Shown: positions 1 through 8,561 of the stretch, one piece after another | How positions within the stretch are numbered: position 1 is the first letter of the stretch | Layout of the letters: every line of letters begins with the position of its first letter | Origin: Desulfobacteraceae bacterium | GTDB lineage: Bacteria > Desulfobacterota > Desulfobacteria > Desulfobacterales > Desulfobacteraceae | Assembly (NCBI GenBank): GCA_016744295.1 | Contig: JADGEQ010000004.1 | Location: 1-64,000 of the forward strand | Reading direction: 5' to 3' | Length of the DNA stretch: 64,000 nt | Program-made: the position numbers and the translations under genes | Notes under the pieces: generated by a model | What the model saw: only the letters and a program-made list of their open reading frames with translations | What the model was told of the DNA's origin: nothing | Database searches by the model: none

Positions 1-267
1 AGAAAAGGCCTCGGCAATGCTCAAGCCAAGCCGACTTTTGGATGCAGATCCATCCCACCCGCTTTGGTAAAGATAGATGGACCAGTCGGTTTCAACCTTC
101 TGGTTTTCGTAGAGCTCAACAGCCATTGCTTTTTCTGGGACCGGAGATTTTTCTGCGCTTACTTCCCGGGAAATCTTCCGAAAAATTTCCCGGACGACAC
201 CCCGGGCTTCCGGGTTGAAAAGCCTGACGCTGATGATTTCGATCCATTTGTCCGTTTTTTTGTTCAT
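1..267 (-). CDS. hypothetical protein, 3' part cut by window edge
   Basis: A reading frame starts with ATG at 267 and stays open to base 1, so at least 89 residues are encoded and the C-terminus lies outside the window. A GGAG ribosome-binding site sits 8 bases before the start. The visible part begins MNKKTDKWIEIISVRLF and contains the stretch ETDWSIYLYQSGWDG. I do not recognise the family; the pattern of one strand-like segment followed by a W-S-I-Y-L-Y segment could suit a small ferredoxin-like-fold (ABM/quinol monooxygenase type) protein, but this is a guess. A sigma-54-type promoter lies about 45 bases upstream, and a sigma-54 activator is transcribed away from it, so it is probably the activator's target. 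Confidence 0.7.
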   Translation of the reverse strand, partial: MNKKTDKWIEIISVRLFNPEARGVVREIFRKISREVSAEKSPVPEKAMAVELYENQKVETDWSIYLYQSGWDGSASKSRLGLSIAEAFS

Positions 268-311
268 TTTGCCGATCTCCAGTCAATTTGTGACATACCG
301 ACTGACCTTGA

Positions 312-328
312 TTGCCAGAACCATGCCA
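312..328 (-). promoter_or_regulatory. sigma-54 (-24/-12) promoter for the leftward gene
   Basis: On the minus strand the sequence reads TTGGCATGGTTCTGGCAA. The GG (327-326) and GC (315-314) elements are separated by exactly 10 bases, as required for sigma-54. The predicted start of transcription is near 302, some 35 bases before the ATG at 267. A divergent sigma-54 activator gene begins at 464, which supports the reading. Confidence 0.65.
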
Positions 329-385
329 AAAAAGTATTTGATGCATATACAGGAGGTTAGCAGTGCAGCACTCGTATGCATGTCG

Positions 386-411
386 AATATGGCAGATTGT
401 CATTCCATATT
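386..411. promoter_or_regulatory. inverted repeat, candidate activator-binding site
   Basis: AATATGG (386-392) and CCATATT (405-411) form a perfect 7-base inverted repeat with a 12-base spacer. Its centre is about 96 bases upstream of the predicted start site of the leftward sigma-54 promoter, the usual place for an enhancer-like site. Binding by the product of the gene at 464 is inferred from position only. Confidence 0.4.
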
Positions 412-463
412 TGATAGAAAACAAGTATATATGTCTTATATGACAGTTTAATGGGGAGGGGAT

Positions 464-2017
464 ATGAAGACAAATGATATGGGTTTTTTCCACCAGGCCA
501 CCATGAGAATCTGCGGAAGTCTGGATATCCATACGGTTTTAAACAAATGCTTTGATTTTCTGAATGATTTTATTCCATCGGCTGGCCTTTGCATGCATAC
601 TTATGATGCCAAAGATGCTTGTCTTGTGAACATTGCCATGACAAAAGCATCGGGGTTTAAATCAATTGACTCTCCGCTTCCCATCTCCGGCAGGGCCAGG
701 CTGTTTGTCGAGGAACAAAAGGAACGATCGGTTCACCTCATCAACCATCCCGAAGAACATATTGTGGGCCGCTATGTTTGGGAAGCCATGGGCAAACTTC
801 CCATGTCTTCCCTGGTACTTCACCTGGTCATAGAGGATGAGGTGCTTGGGGTTGTCTCTCTTTTTACCAAAGGGGTTGACCGATATACCCAGGAAAATGC
901 CCGGCTTTTCGGCCTGCTCCATGATCCTTTTGCCGTGGCCCTGGCCAATACCCTAAAACACCAGGAGGTCCTCCGGCTTAAAGAGTTGTTGGCCGATGAC
1001 AATCAATATTTAAACCGGCAATTGCACCATATTTCAGGCGATGAGATTGTGGGGGGCAATTTTGGATTGAAAAATGTGATGGAGATGGTGAGGCAGGTTG
1101 CTCCCCTGACGAGCCAGGTACTGCTTTTAGGGGAGACCGGCGTGGGCAAGGAAGTTATTGCCAATGCCATTCACTACTCCTCCCCAAGGGCTGGCAACCC
1201 CTTTATCAAGGTCAATTGCGGGGCTATTCCTGAAAGTCTTATGGACAGTGAATTGTTCGGCCATGAAAAGGGGGCCTTTACCGGCGCCCTCACCCTGAAA
1301 AGAGGACGGTTTGAGAGGGCGGACAAGGGCACCCTTTTTTTGGATGAAATTGGGGAATTGCCCCTCCAGGCCCAGGTGCGACTTCTTAGGGTTCTTCAAA
1401 ACAAAGAGGTGGAGCGGGTGGGAGGGACGGTTCCCATACCGGTGAACATCCGGATTATTGCGGCCACCCATCGGAACCTGGAACAGATGATTGACCAGGG
1501 CAAATTCCGGGAAGATCTCTGGTTCAGGCTCAATGTGTTTCCCATTACCATCCCTCCCCTGCGCCAGAGAAAATCCGATATCCCGGCCCTGGTTTTTTAT
1601 TTTATGGAGAGAAAAGCCAGGGAGATGAACTTTAGGGAACGACCTGTTCCCATGCCCGGGGCCCTGGAAAGACTTCAATCCTACGACTGGCCCGGCAATG
1701 TCAGGGAATTGGAAAATATGGTGGAACGGAGCATGATTCAAAGTATGACCGCCACACCGGGAGAACCCCTTGGTTTTGATACCCTTCGCCCCAGATCTCC
1801 GGAAACCAACCTAGAGGAAGCTTCCTGCCCCATACCCCGCTCACTTTTGTTGGATGAAGCCATGAAAGCCCATATCCGGGAAGTACTTCTTATGGCCCAT
1901 GGAAAAGTGCAGGGGGAAAAAGGGGCTGCCGCGCTGTTGGGCATCAACCCCAGCACCCTTAGAAACCGGATGAAAAAGCTGGGCATCCCCTATGGGCAGA
2001 AACAACAGGATCGGTAA
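464..2017 (+). CDS. sigma-54-dependent transcriptional activator with GAF domain
   Basis: This 517-residue protein is an enhancer-binding activator of sigma-54 RNA polymerase. Residues of about 20-165 form a GAF-type sensory region. An AAA+ domain follows, with the Walker A motif GETGVGKE near residue 223 and the sigma-54-contacting loop GAFTGA near residue 270. The C-terminus (about 470-505) is a Fis-type helix-turn-helix, GAAALLGINPSTLRNRMKKL. The start is set by a GGGGAGGGG ribosome-binding site just upstream. It has no receiver domain, so it probably responds to a small ligand bound by the GAF domain. It is a close paralogue of the regulator at 30004-31608 (same architecture and near-identical linker LADDN-YL). 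The likely target is the divergent gene running off the left edge. Confidence 0.93.
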   Translation: MKTNDMGFFHQATMRICGSLDIHTVLNKCFDFLNDFIPSAGLCMHTYDAKDACLVNIAMTKASGFKSIDSPLPISGRARLFVEEQKERSVHLINHPEEHIVGRYVWEAMGKLPMSSLVLHLVIEDEVLGVVSLFTKGVDRYTQENARLFGLLHDPFAVALANTLKHQEVLRLKELLADDNQYLNRQLHHISGDEIVGGNFGLKNVMEMVRQVAPLTSQVLLLGETGVGKEVIANAIHYSSPRAGNPFIKVNCGAIPESLMDSELFGHEKGAFTGALTLKRGRFERADKGTLFLDEIGELPLQAQVRLLRVLQNKEVERVGGTVPIPVNIRIIAATHRNLEQMIDQGKFREDLWFRLNVFPITIPPLRQRKSDIPALVFYFMERKAREMNFRERPVPMPGALERLQSYDWPGNVRELENMVERSMIQSMTATPGEPLGFDTLRPRSPETNLEEASCPIPRSLLLDEAMKAHIREVLLMAHGKVQGEKGAAALLGINPSTLRNRMKKLGIPYGQKQQDR

Positions 2018-2023
2018 AATGGT

Positions 2024-2419
2024 TTAGGAATCGGCCATGATTTTTATGTTGACCCGCCGGGATCTCGGCCCGTCAAATTCGCAGAAAAAGATTCCCTGCC
2101 AGGTGCCCAGAACCAGACAGCCGTTTTCAAGGGGAATCAATTCCGAGGGGCCAAAGAGGCTGACCTTGATGTGGGCGGCGGAGTTGCCTTCTAGGTGAGT
2201 GAAATGATCATCCCAGGGGATCACTCGGTTGATGGTGTTCAGGATATCTTTTTCAACGGCGGGGTCAGCGTTTTCATTGATGGTGATCGCACCGGTTGTG
2301 TGCAGGGAACAAACATGGACCAGGCCGTTCCGGACCTTGGATTCTTCGACCACACGGCGTACCTGGGAGGTGATGTCAATCATCTGGGTCCGACCGCTGG
2401 TTTTAAGGGAAATCTGCAT
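2024..2419 (-). CDS. yjbQ: YjbQ family protein (UPF0047)
   Basis: A 131-residue protein covering the whole YjbQ/UPF0047 fold. Recognisable family segments are CSLHTTGAITINENADP, a histidine-rich D-D-H-F-T-H-L-E-G-N-S-A-A-H-I-K motif and the C-terminal GTWQGIFFCEFDGPR. Members of this family show weak thiamine-phosphate synthase activity in vitro, but their cellular role is not settled. The start at 2419 is preceded by GAGGAGGT. It converges on the sigma-54 activator gene, with only 6 bases between the two stop codons, and follows the transketolase gene on the same strand after a hairpin. Confidence 0.9.
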   Translation of the reverse strand: MQISLKTSGRTQMIDITSQVRRVVEESKVRNGLVHVCSLHTTGAITINENADPAVEKDILNTINRVIPWDDHFTHLEGNSAAHIKVSLFGPSELIPLENGCLVLGTWQGIFFCEFDGPRSRRVNIKIMADS

Positions 2420-2497
2420 AGGGACCTCCTCGAGTAAAAATGAAACAAGTTTAAGGGCATGAAGAACACGAAGAAAAGGGGTGCCGCTTCATGGGAG

Positions 2498-2546
2498 GGC
2501 CGGCGGCCAGGAGCAACCTTTCCTGGCCGGCGGCCTTTCTTTTTTT
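2498..2546 (+). terminator. GC-rich hairpin with T-run
   Basis: A 15-base stem (2498-2512 with 2521-2535) has one mismatch and an 8-base loop, and is followed on the plus strand by a T-rich run at 2536-2546. By composition it is a rightward rho-independent terminator, which would stop read-through from the activator gene. Transketolase transcription crosses it in the other direction, where no T-run follows. Confidence 0.55.
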
Positions 2547-2574
2547 CTGTTTCTTAACTTATCGGTTTCTTAAT

Positions 2575-4587
2575 TTATTTTTTTACAAAGTCCAGGGCAT
2601 TTTTTACAATATTTTCCGGGGAGAACCCATACTCCCTGAGCACGGTTCCGCCGGGTGCCGAGGCGCCGAATCGATCAATACCGATGATTTTACCGTTTAT
2701 TCCCACATATTTGTGCCATCCCATGGTGATGCCGGCTTCAACAGCCAGTCTCTTGGTCACATCCGAGGGCAGAATTCTTTCTCTGTAAGGGGCCGGTGCT
2801 CGTTCAAACAGCTCCCAGGAAGGCATGGAGACAACCGAGGCTGCAATATTGTGTTCTCGTTCAAGAATCAGGGCCGCTTCCAAACAGATATGCACCTCAG
2901 ATCCCGATGCCAACAGCAGCAGGTCAGCTTTTTTGCCTGCATCCTTGATGGTGTAGGCGCCATATTGGAACTCTCCGTCCTTATTGGACATATCCAGGGT
3001 GGGCAGTTTCTGACGGCTCAGGATCAGGGCCGTGGGAGAATCTACCGTGGTCAGGGCCTGTTTCCAACCCATGGCGGTTTCATTGGCATCTGCAGGCCGG
3101 ATTACCGTAAGGCCGGGAATGGCCCTCAGGGATGCCAGGTGTTCCACTGGCTGGTGGGTGGGACCATCTTCCCCAACCGCAACCGAATCATGGGTAAACA
3201 CATAGATAATGGGCAGTTTCATCAGGCTTGCCACCCGGATGGCTCCCCGCATATAGTCGGCAAAGACCAAAAAGGTTCCGCCATAGGGACGGATTCCGGA
3301 GTGGAGGTACATGCCGGACATGATAGCGCCCATGGCGTGTTCCCGGACACCAAACCGGATATTTCTGCCCTCCCAGGCATCCTTTTGGAACACAGAGGCA
3401 TTGTCCAGATAGGTTTTGTTGGAGGGTGCCAGGTCGGCGGATCCGCCCATGAGCACGGGCAGGTTATCAGCAATGGCATTTAAAACCTTTCCCGATGCTG
3501 CCCGGGTTGCCACAGGTCCGTCTTCAACTTTGAATACCGGGATTTTTGCATCCCAGCCCTGGGTCAGAAATCCGGAGATGGCATCCACAAACTGAGTTGC
3601 CAGGTCGGGATATTGGCTTCTATATTTGTCAAAAATTTCCTGCCAGGAGTCTTCAAAGCCGTTTCCAAAGTTCAGCGCTTTTCTGCAATCCTCCAACACT
3701 TCATCGGGCACATAAAATGTTTTGTCCGAAGGAACGCCGTAAAATTCTTTGACCAGGCGGATCTCTTCCTCTCCCAGGGGCGAACCGTGGGCTCCGGAGG
3801 TGTCCTGCTTGTTGGGGCTGCCATAGGCAATATGGGTTGAAACCTTTACCAGGGTGGGCCGTGCCACGGCATCCTTGCCCGCCTGGATGGCCTTCTGAAT
3901 CTCTTCCAGATCATTGCCGTCTGCCACTTCGACCACATGCCAGTTCATGGCCTCAAATTTTGCCTGGACATTTTCCGTAAAGGCAATCTCGGTGCCGCCT
4001 TCAATGGTGATAGCGTTGTCATCATAAATCAGGATCAATTTCCCCAGGCCCAGGTGGCCGGCCATGGAGACCGCTTCCATGGCAACCCCTTCCATGAGGT
4101 CGCCGTCACCGCACATGGCATAGGTGTGGTGATCGATTAATTCTTCTTCCTCTTCTCTGTTGAACCTTGCCGCCAGATGACGTTCGGCAATGGCCATACC
4201 CACGGCGTTTGCAATTCCCTGGCCCAGGGGGCCTGTGGTGGTTTCAACCCCGGGGGTGTCTCCGTATTCTGGGTGTCCCGGTGTTCTGGATCCCCATTGT
4301 CTGAAGTTTTTCAGGTCTTCAATCTCCAGCCCATATCCGAATAGATACAAGAGGCTGTAAAGCAGGGAAGATGCGTGGCCCCCGGACAGAACAAACCGAT
4401 CCCGGTCAATCCAGGATGGATTTTTGGGGTTATGTTTCAAAAATTGTTTGAACAGAACATAGGCTGCCGGTGCAAGGCCCATGGGGGCTCCAGGATGGCC
4501 TGAATTTGCTTTTTGAACGGCATCCATGCAAAGGGTTCTAATGGTGTCAACGGTTAATTGGTCAATCTTTTTTCTGGCTTCTGCCAT
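2575..4587 (-). CDS. tkt: transketolase
   Basis: A full-length transketolase of 670 residues. It moves two-carbon ketol units between sugar phosphates in the non-oxidative pentose phosphate pathway and needs thiamine diphosphate and a divalent metal. The N-terminal region holds the diphosphate-binding segment [14 protein letters not shown] (about residues 157-170). The pyrimidine domain carries [12 protein letters not shown], and the C-terminal domain has [16 protein letters not shown]. Early residues [11 protein letters not shown] and GPLGQG are also typical. AGGAG precedes the ATG. It lies 29 bases downstream of the radical SAM gene on the same strand and may be co-transcribed with it. Nothing appears missing. 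Confidence 0.97.
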   Translation of the reverse strand: MAEARKKIDQLTVDTIRTLCMDAVQKANSGHPGAPMGLAPAAYVLFKQFLKHNPKNPSWIDRDRFVLSGGHASSLLYSLLYLFGYGLEIEDLKNFRQWGSRTPGHPEYGDTPGVETTTGPLGQGIANAVGMAIAERHLAARFNREEEEELIDHHTYAMCGDGDLMEGVAMEAVSMAGHLGLGKLILIYDDNAITIEGGTEIAFTENVQAKFEAMNWHVVEVADGNDLEEIQKAIQAGKDAVARPTLVKVSTHIAYGSPNKQDTSGAHGSPLGEEEIRLVKEFYGVPSDKTFYVPDEVLEDCRKALNFGNGFEDSWQEIFDKYRSQYPDLATQFVDAISGFLTQGWDAKIPVFKVEDGPVATRAASGKVLNAIADNLPVLMGGSADLAPSNKTYLDNASVFQKDAWEGRNIRFGVREHAMGAIMSGMYLHSGIRPYGGTFLVFADYMRGAIRVASLMKLPIIYVFTHDSVAVGEDGPTHQPVEHLASLRAIPGLTVIRPADANETAMGWKQALTTVDSPTALILSRQKLPTLDMSNKDGEFQYGAYTIKDAGKKADLLLLASGSEVHICLEAALILEREHNIAASVVSMPSWELFERAPAPYRERILPSDVTKRLAVEAGITMGWHKYVGINGKIIGIDRFGASAPGGTVLREYGFSPENIVKNALDFVKK

Positions 4588-4616
4588 CTTCTCTTCTCCT
4601 GTGGGTTAATTGGGTG

Positions 4617-5486
4617 TTACAAGGCTCTCATGGATTCGGATTTTAATTTTATTTTTCCTTTGAGGGCCTGTGATATCAATTCAAGTGTTTTTTCTTTGTC
4701 CCGGGGCAAGCGGGCCCGGATGGGCAAGTAATTGGAGGCGTGGTTTGCATGGAAAAGCCCGTCGGTCAGATGGGTGGAGGCAATCATTCCCCCCAGCTCG
4801 GCCAGCATCTCTTCCGGGTTGATGAGGATAAAATCCCCTCGTTCATATTGGTCGTTCAGTTCTGTTCCGGGAACGAGCATCAGGCTCAATGCCCCAACAA
4901 AGTCCGGATCAATGGCTGATAATACCCGTCCGGTTTCCCGGGCATGGATCATGGACCTTTCCCGTCCCCCCAATCCCACCAGAACGGTTACAGATAATTT
5001 GATCCCCGACGCTTTGACCCGTCTGCCCATTCGGATCATCTTTTCTGCATTGGCCCCCTTGCAAACATCCTTGAGCACGGTATCGTCCCCGGACTCAAGG
5101 CCCATATAGGCAATGTCCACTCCCAGGGATTTGAGTTCTTCAAGCTGTTCATCGGTTTTCATGCCAATTCCCTTGGTGTTGGCATAGAGCCCAACCCTTT
5201 CCACCCAGGGAAGGCGGTCTTTAATTCTTTCAAGGATGGGAACCAGCCGTTTCTGGGGCATAATCATAACATCCCCGTCGCAGAGAAACACGCGATTCTG
5301 GCGACGGCAATTGGCCCTGGCAAATTCAATATCTTTAAAAATAATTTCATCTTTTTTGATGTTGAATCGTTTTTCCCGGAAGGTGGGACAAAAGGTGCAT
5401 TTATTATGGGAACAGCCCAGGGTGACCTGCAGCAGGATACTGTTTGCTTCGCTGGGCGGGCGGATGATCATTCCTTCATAGTGCAT
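4617..5486 (-). CDS. radical SAM protein, CX4CX2C type
   Basis: A 289-residue radical SAM enzyme. The cluster-binding cysteines are C25, C30 and C33 in the segment GCSHNKCTFC, a CX4CX2C spacing rather than the more common CX3CX2C. Further core features are the LCDGDVMIMP strand, IAYMGLESGDDTVL and the glycine-rich VLVGLGG. It contains no obvious extra iron-sulfur domain or B12-binding domain. The substrate is unknown; proteins of this kind in anaerobes are usually annotated as general radical SAM or HemN/YgiQ-related, and I would not go further. No strong ribosome-binding site is visible at the ATG at 5486. It is followed by transketolase. Confidence 0.85.
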   Translation of the reverse strand: MHYEGMIIRPPSEANSILLQVTLGCSHNKCTFCPTFREKRFNIKKDEIIFKDIEFARANCRRQNRVFLCDGDVMIMPQKRLVPILERIKDRLPWVERVGLYANTKGIGMKTDEQLEELKSLGVDIAYMGLESGDDTVLKDVCKGANAEKMIRMGRRVKASGIKLSVTVLVGLGGRERSMIHARETGRVLSAIDPDFVGALSLMLVPGTELNDQYERGDFILINPEEMLAELGGMIASTHLTDGLFHANHASNYLPIRARLPRDKEKTLELISQALKGKIKLKSESMRAL

Positions 5487-5605
5487 AGGTTGTAATCCCT
5501 TAAAAAGTCAAAACCCCTTTTTAGCAGGTATTATTAGAAAATTCAATATCTTGATTCTTTTTTAGCCCGGGGTTTCACGGGTGAAAAAGGATTATATTCA
5601 TCTGT

Positions 5606-6178
5606 TTACGGGTCCGGAGGGAACTGGTCCAGCATTTTTTCAACGGTTTGGTCAACCTCTTGAATTGTTTTTTCTGGTGTGGAATGGGTTTCGACGGTAC
5701 GGGTGCTTTTTCCCCGCCATAAAACAATATCGCTGTTCGGTTTTAAAAAATCAATAATCAATAGCCCCTCATCGTACTCATTGATTTCTGTTCCTGTTCT
5801 AATGCCAATGGTTCCATAGCTGCTATAACGGCCGTATCCGAACCCCATTCCCGTGCTGGTCGGGTTGGAATAAATTCTTCTTGAAATGGAATAGGAATAG
5901 ATGAGATGGAAATCAGGGGGGGTGCCGATGCTTTTGACATAGCCTTTTTCCATCAGCCTCCTTTCTGTGGCGTTTCGAATTCTCTGGTCCAATAATTGTG
6001 AATCAATTCTCGCGTCGCCGGTGGGTTTCTGAAATTTAACCTTCCAGGCATATGTTTTTAAATTGCTAAAATTTCTATCGGGCTTGTAATCCTGACTGAC
6101 TTCCAGGCTGGAGCATCCAAAAATCAGTATGGATAATAAAGAGCAGATCACCACAGACAGATTTGTTATTTTCTTCAT
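5606..6178 (-). CDS. DUF4136 lipoprotein
   Basis: A 190-residue predicted lipoprotein. A signal peptide ends in LIFGCSS, with the lipid-modified cysteine at residue 22. The rest matches the DUF4136 type: an early YDFSNLKTYAW-like segment (here FSNLKTYAWK), a conserved region around DFHLIYSYSISR, and a GLLIIDFL strand before the C-terminus. Function is unknown; such proteins are expected at the periplasmic face of a membrane. An AGGAGG ribosome-binding site precedes the ATG. A TATAAT-type -10 box (6219-6224 on the minus strand) lies about 40 bases upstream of the start. Confidence 0.85.
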   Translation of the reverse strand: MKKITNLSVVICSLLSILIFGCSSLEVSQDYKPDRNFSNLKTYAWKVKFQKPTGDARIDSQLLDQRIRNATERRLMEKGYVKSIGTPPDFHLIYSYSISRRIYSNPTSTGMGFGYGRYSSYGTIGIRTGTEINEYDEGLLIIDFLKPNSDIVLWRGKSTRTVETHSTPEKTIQEVDQTVEKMLDQFPPDP

Positions 6179-6524
6179 TTTGACCTCCTAACATGGATTT
6201 TTTTACCTGCTATGGTATATTATAGTATTTCTTACAGTTTTCATAAATAAATTATAGAAAATAGGGCATCATCCAGGCTAAAATTCGCCATGGGGTTAAT
6301 TACTTGTGTAAAAATCATGGATGTTTCCGCGGGTGTCCGTGATCCTGGCAATCTTGCCTTTGTTTATATTATGCTATGGCTGGAATTTCACCAGATAGTT
6401 TATGATGCCGGCACACCTCAAAACAGGTGCTGAATTACAATTTATATTGAATTCTATTATGATCTACTTTATAAAAATGGCGTACTCATGGACCCGTTCT
6501 TTTCTATTGCTGGAGATTCCTTTT
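6179..6524. other. AT-rich intergenic region between divergent genes
   Basis: These 346 bases separate the leftward DUF4136 gene from the rightward glycosyltransferase. They hold a leftward -10 box (6219-6224) and a rightward promoter candidate (6447-6475). A reading frame fused to the glycosyltransferase runs back to an ATG at 6402, but it lacks a ribosome-binding site and encodes no family-like sequence, so I treat it as leader. Confidence 0.6.
6447..6475 (+). promoter_or_regulatory. sigma-70-type promoter candidate
   Basis: TTGAAT (6447-6452) and TATAAA (6470-6475) are separated by 17 bases. This would place the start of transcription near 6482 and give a leader of about 43 bases before the GTG at 6525. 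In AT-rich DNA such matches arise by chance, so confidence is limited. Confidence 0.4.
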
Positions 6525-7778
6525 GTGAAAAAAACTATATTGATTCTGACTTATACTCCGACCCTGTCCCATATTTCAAGGCCCCTTGAAGTTGCAAAAA
6601 AATTAAAAAACCTTGGTTTCAACATCATCTTTGGTGGATTTAAAACAAAAAAATCTAAACTTTCTTTTATTGAAAATGAAGGATTCCGGTGGTTGTCATT
6701 ATATGAACCAGATCCAGACACCCTTTTCAGCAATATCAGAAATGCTAAACTGAATTTTTTGGCAGAATCGGTTTTGATGAAGATGATTAAAGATGACCTT
6801 GGTCTATTTAAACGGGTGCAACCCGATCTGATTTTAACTGACGGCAGACTTTCTGCGATGATTTCCAGTCAAATATCCAATATCCCCCATGCTGCTATTG
6901 TCAATGGATCATCAACTCAATACCGCAGTATTCCGTATGTTCAGATCTTTTTTCAGCGCATCCTAAACAAGAGGATGTCCAATCACCGATTTCTTGATTT
7001 ATGTGACCGGCTGAATTTAAAAATAGAAATGGCAATTTTTAATTTTGGCATGAATACATTTACCAAGCTGTCAAAAAGATATAATTTAAATAAAAACGTC
7101 ACTGCAACCAATTGCTTGACAGGAGCAGACCTGACTCTGATCGCCGATATCCCTGAATATTTTCCTGTTGAAAATCAACCGGCTTCCTACCACTATATCG
7201 GCCCCATTACCTGGAAACCTTCCGGTTTCATGGCGACACCGAAATGGTGGCCTTTAACCGATAAAAATAAATATAAAATATATATCACCATGGGAACAAC
7301 AGGAGAGGATACTCTTTTTTCCAAGGTGTATGAGCAGTTTAAAAATTCCGATTTCTTGTCAATTATCACCACAGGAAGTCAGGCCGACCATTTTAAACCT
7401 GTTCCCGGCACCATCTATATAGAAAACTATATGGATGGCGCAATGGTTCTTAATAATTCAGATCTTGTTGTCTGCCACGGAGGAAACGGCACAATTTACC
7501 AGGCATTATCGGCCGGAAAACTTATAATAGGCATACCGACGCTACCTGACCAAGATTTTAACATGAGAAGGGTTGAGACCCTTGGCCTAGGGATCAGAAT
7601 CCCATTGGAGGATGCCCTGAAGAAACCGGATATCATCATTCAGAAGACAAAGTTTATACTTAAAAATATGGGCATATTTAAAAACAATGTGGCTGCATTA
7701 CAAAACAGTATTAACCAATACTCGGGTGCGGATACGGCGGCTCTCCTGATTCAGTCTTTTTTAAATAAAAAAGATTAA
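6525..7778 (+). CDS. GT1-type glycosyltransferase (MGT/UGT-like)
   Basis: A 417-residue GT-B-fold glycosyltransferase. The N-terminal domain begins KKTILILTYTPTLSHISRPLEVAKKL, the usual acceptor-domain start of the macrolide/UDP-glycosyltransferase group. The C-terminal nucleotide-sugar domain has VVCHGGNGTIYQALSAGK near residues 314-331 and then GIPTLPDQDFNMRRVE. The GTG at 6525 is chosen as start because GGAG lies 9 bases upstream; longer frames have no such site. It likely adds a sugar to a small lipophilic or lipid acceptor in the cytoplasm, but the acceptor is unknown. It overlaps the convergent acyltransferase gene by 4 bases. Codon use is more AT-rich than in the flanking housekeeping genes, which suggests acquisition by transfer. 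Confidence 0.85.
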   Translation: MKKTILILTYTPTLSHISRPLEVAKKLKNLGFNIIFGGFKTKKSKLSFIENEGFRWLSLYEPDPDTLFSNIRNAKLNFLAESVLMKMIKDDLGLFKRVQPDLILTDGRLSAMISSQISNIPHAAIVNGSSTQYRSIPYVQIFFQRILNKRMSNHRFLDLCDRLNLKIEMAIFNFGMNTFTKLSKRYNLNKNVTATNCLTGADLTLIADIPEYFPVENQPASYHYIGPITWKPSGFMATPKWWPLTDKNKYKIYITMGTTGEDTLFSKVYEQFKNSDFLSIITTGSQADHFKPVPGTIYIENYMDGAMVLNNSDLVVCHGGNGTIYQALSAGKLIIGIPTLPDQDFNMRRVETLGLGIRIPLEDALKKPDIIIQKTKFILKNMGIFKNNVAALQNSINQYSGADTAALLIQSFLNKKD

Positions 7779-8428
7779 CCCCGCTTTAGACACTTGGCAG
7801 GGTTCCCGCCCCAGGTTTCATTTTCATTGATTACCGTATTTTTAAGGACAACGGATCCAGCCGCAACAATTGAATTATCTCCTATTTTTACCCCGGACAT
7901 GATAATGCTTTTAGCCCCGATGGTCACATTGTTGCCTAGGATGATTTTTTTATGACTCAGATGTTTGCCTTCGATTGCATGGGCAAACAAACAAGAATCT
8001 TCTCCGATAATTGTATTGTCTCCGACTAGGGTAAATACCGGATCTAAAATAGTGCCGCTGGAAAAGGTATTCTTCCCAAGTTGGGCACCGAGCAAAAGAT
8101 ATACAAGTTTTAAGATGGGCACAGGAATTATTTTAGGACGAATCAATTGATAAAAAAGAATAAGATAAAAGAGAAGGTAAACATGGTAAATCGATTCTAA
8201 ACGGGATCCTGGCTCAATATCCCCCTCTTCCAAAATATAAAACTTTAGAAATATCCTATAAATCAGGATGGCATATAGGTAAAAAAACAAAACTACCAAT
8301 AAAATAAAGCCCAAAGAATTGCCCTGAAAATATAAATATAGAGCATAACTTGAAAAATATGCCATTGTCCCTGCAATCATCAAAAACAAAACAAATATAA
8401 ATAGGGAATGAAATTTAATTTTTCTCAT
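7775..8428 (-). CDS. membrane-anchored hexapeptide-repeat (LbH) acyltransferase
   Basis: A 217-residue protein with an N-terminal membrane part and a C-terminal left-handed beta-helix. Hydrophobic segments at about 8-30, 34-60 and 80-100 are likely membrane spans. Hexapeptide repeats follow, ending in VTIGAKSIIMSGVKIGDNS and the typical finish GGNPAKCLKRG. This is the layout of sugar or surface-polymer O-acetyltransferases and related enzymes. A longer frame starts with TTG at 8437, but the ATG at 8428 is a better codon; no clear ribosome-binding site is seen for either. Its stop overlaps the end of the convergent glycosyltransferase, so the two may modify the same compound. Strongly AT-rich. 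Confidence 0.8.
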   Translation of the reverse strand: MRKIKFHSLFIFVLFLMIAGTMAYFSSYALYLYFQGNSLGFILLVVLFFYLYAILIYRIFLKFYILEEGDIEPGSRLESIYHVYLLFYLILFYQLIRPKIIPVPILKLVYLLLGAQLGKNTFSSGTILDPVFTLVGDNTIIGEDSCLFAHAIEGKHLSHKKIILGNNVTIGAKSIIMSGVKIGDNSIVAAGSVVLKNTVINENETWGGNPAKCLKRG

Positions 8429-8561
8429 AACAAACAATCTTATTAAAATAGTAATAACACTTCTGAATAGATCCTGTCATTTTCATGGCCTGTCTCCGGA
8501 TAAATTAAGTAAGATGGGGTTGTCTCGACGTATCCAAAAGTTTTCCTTACATATTTGTCTA

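Noticed and set aside
2491..3483. Long rightward frame of 330 codons
   Set aside because: It is antisense to transketolase and has no family-like sequence or ribosome-binding site.
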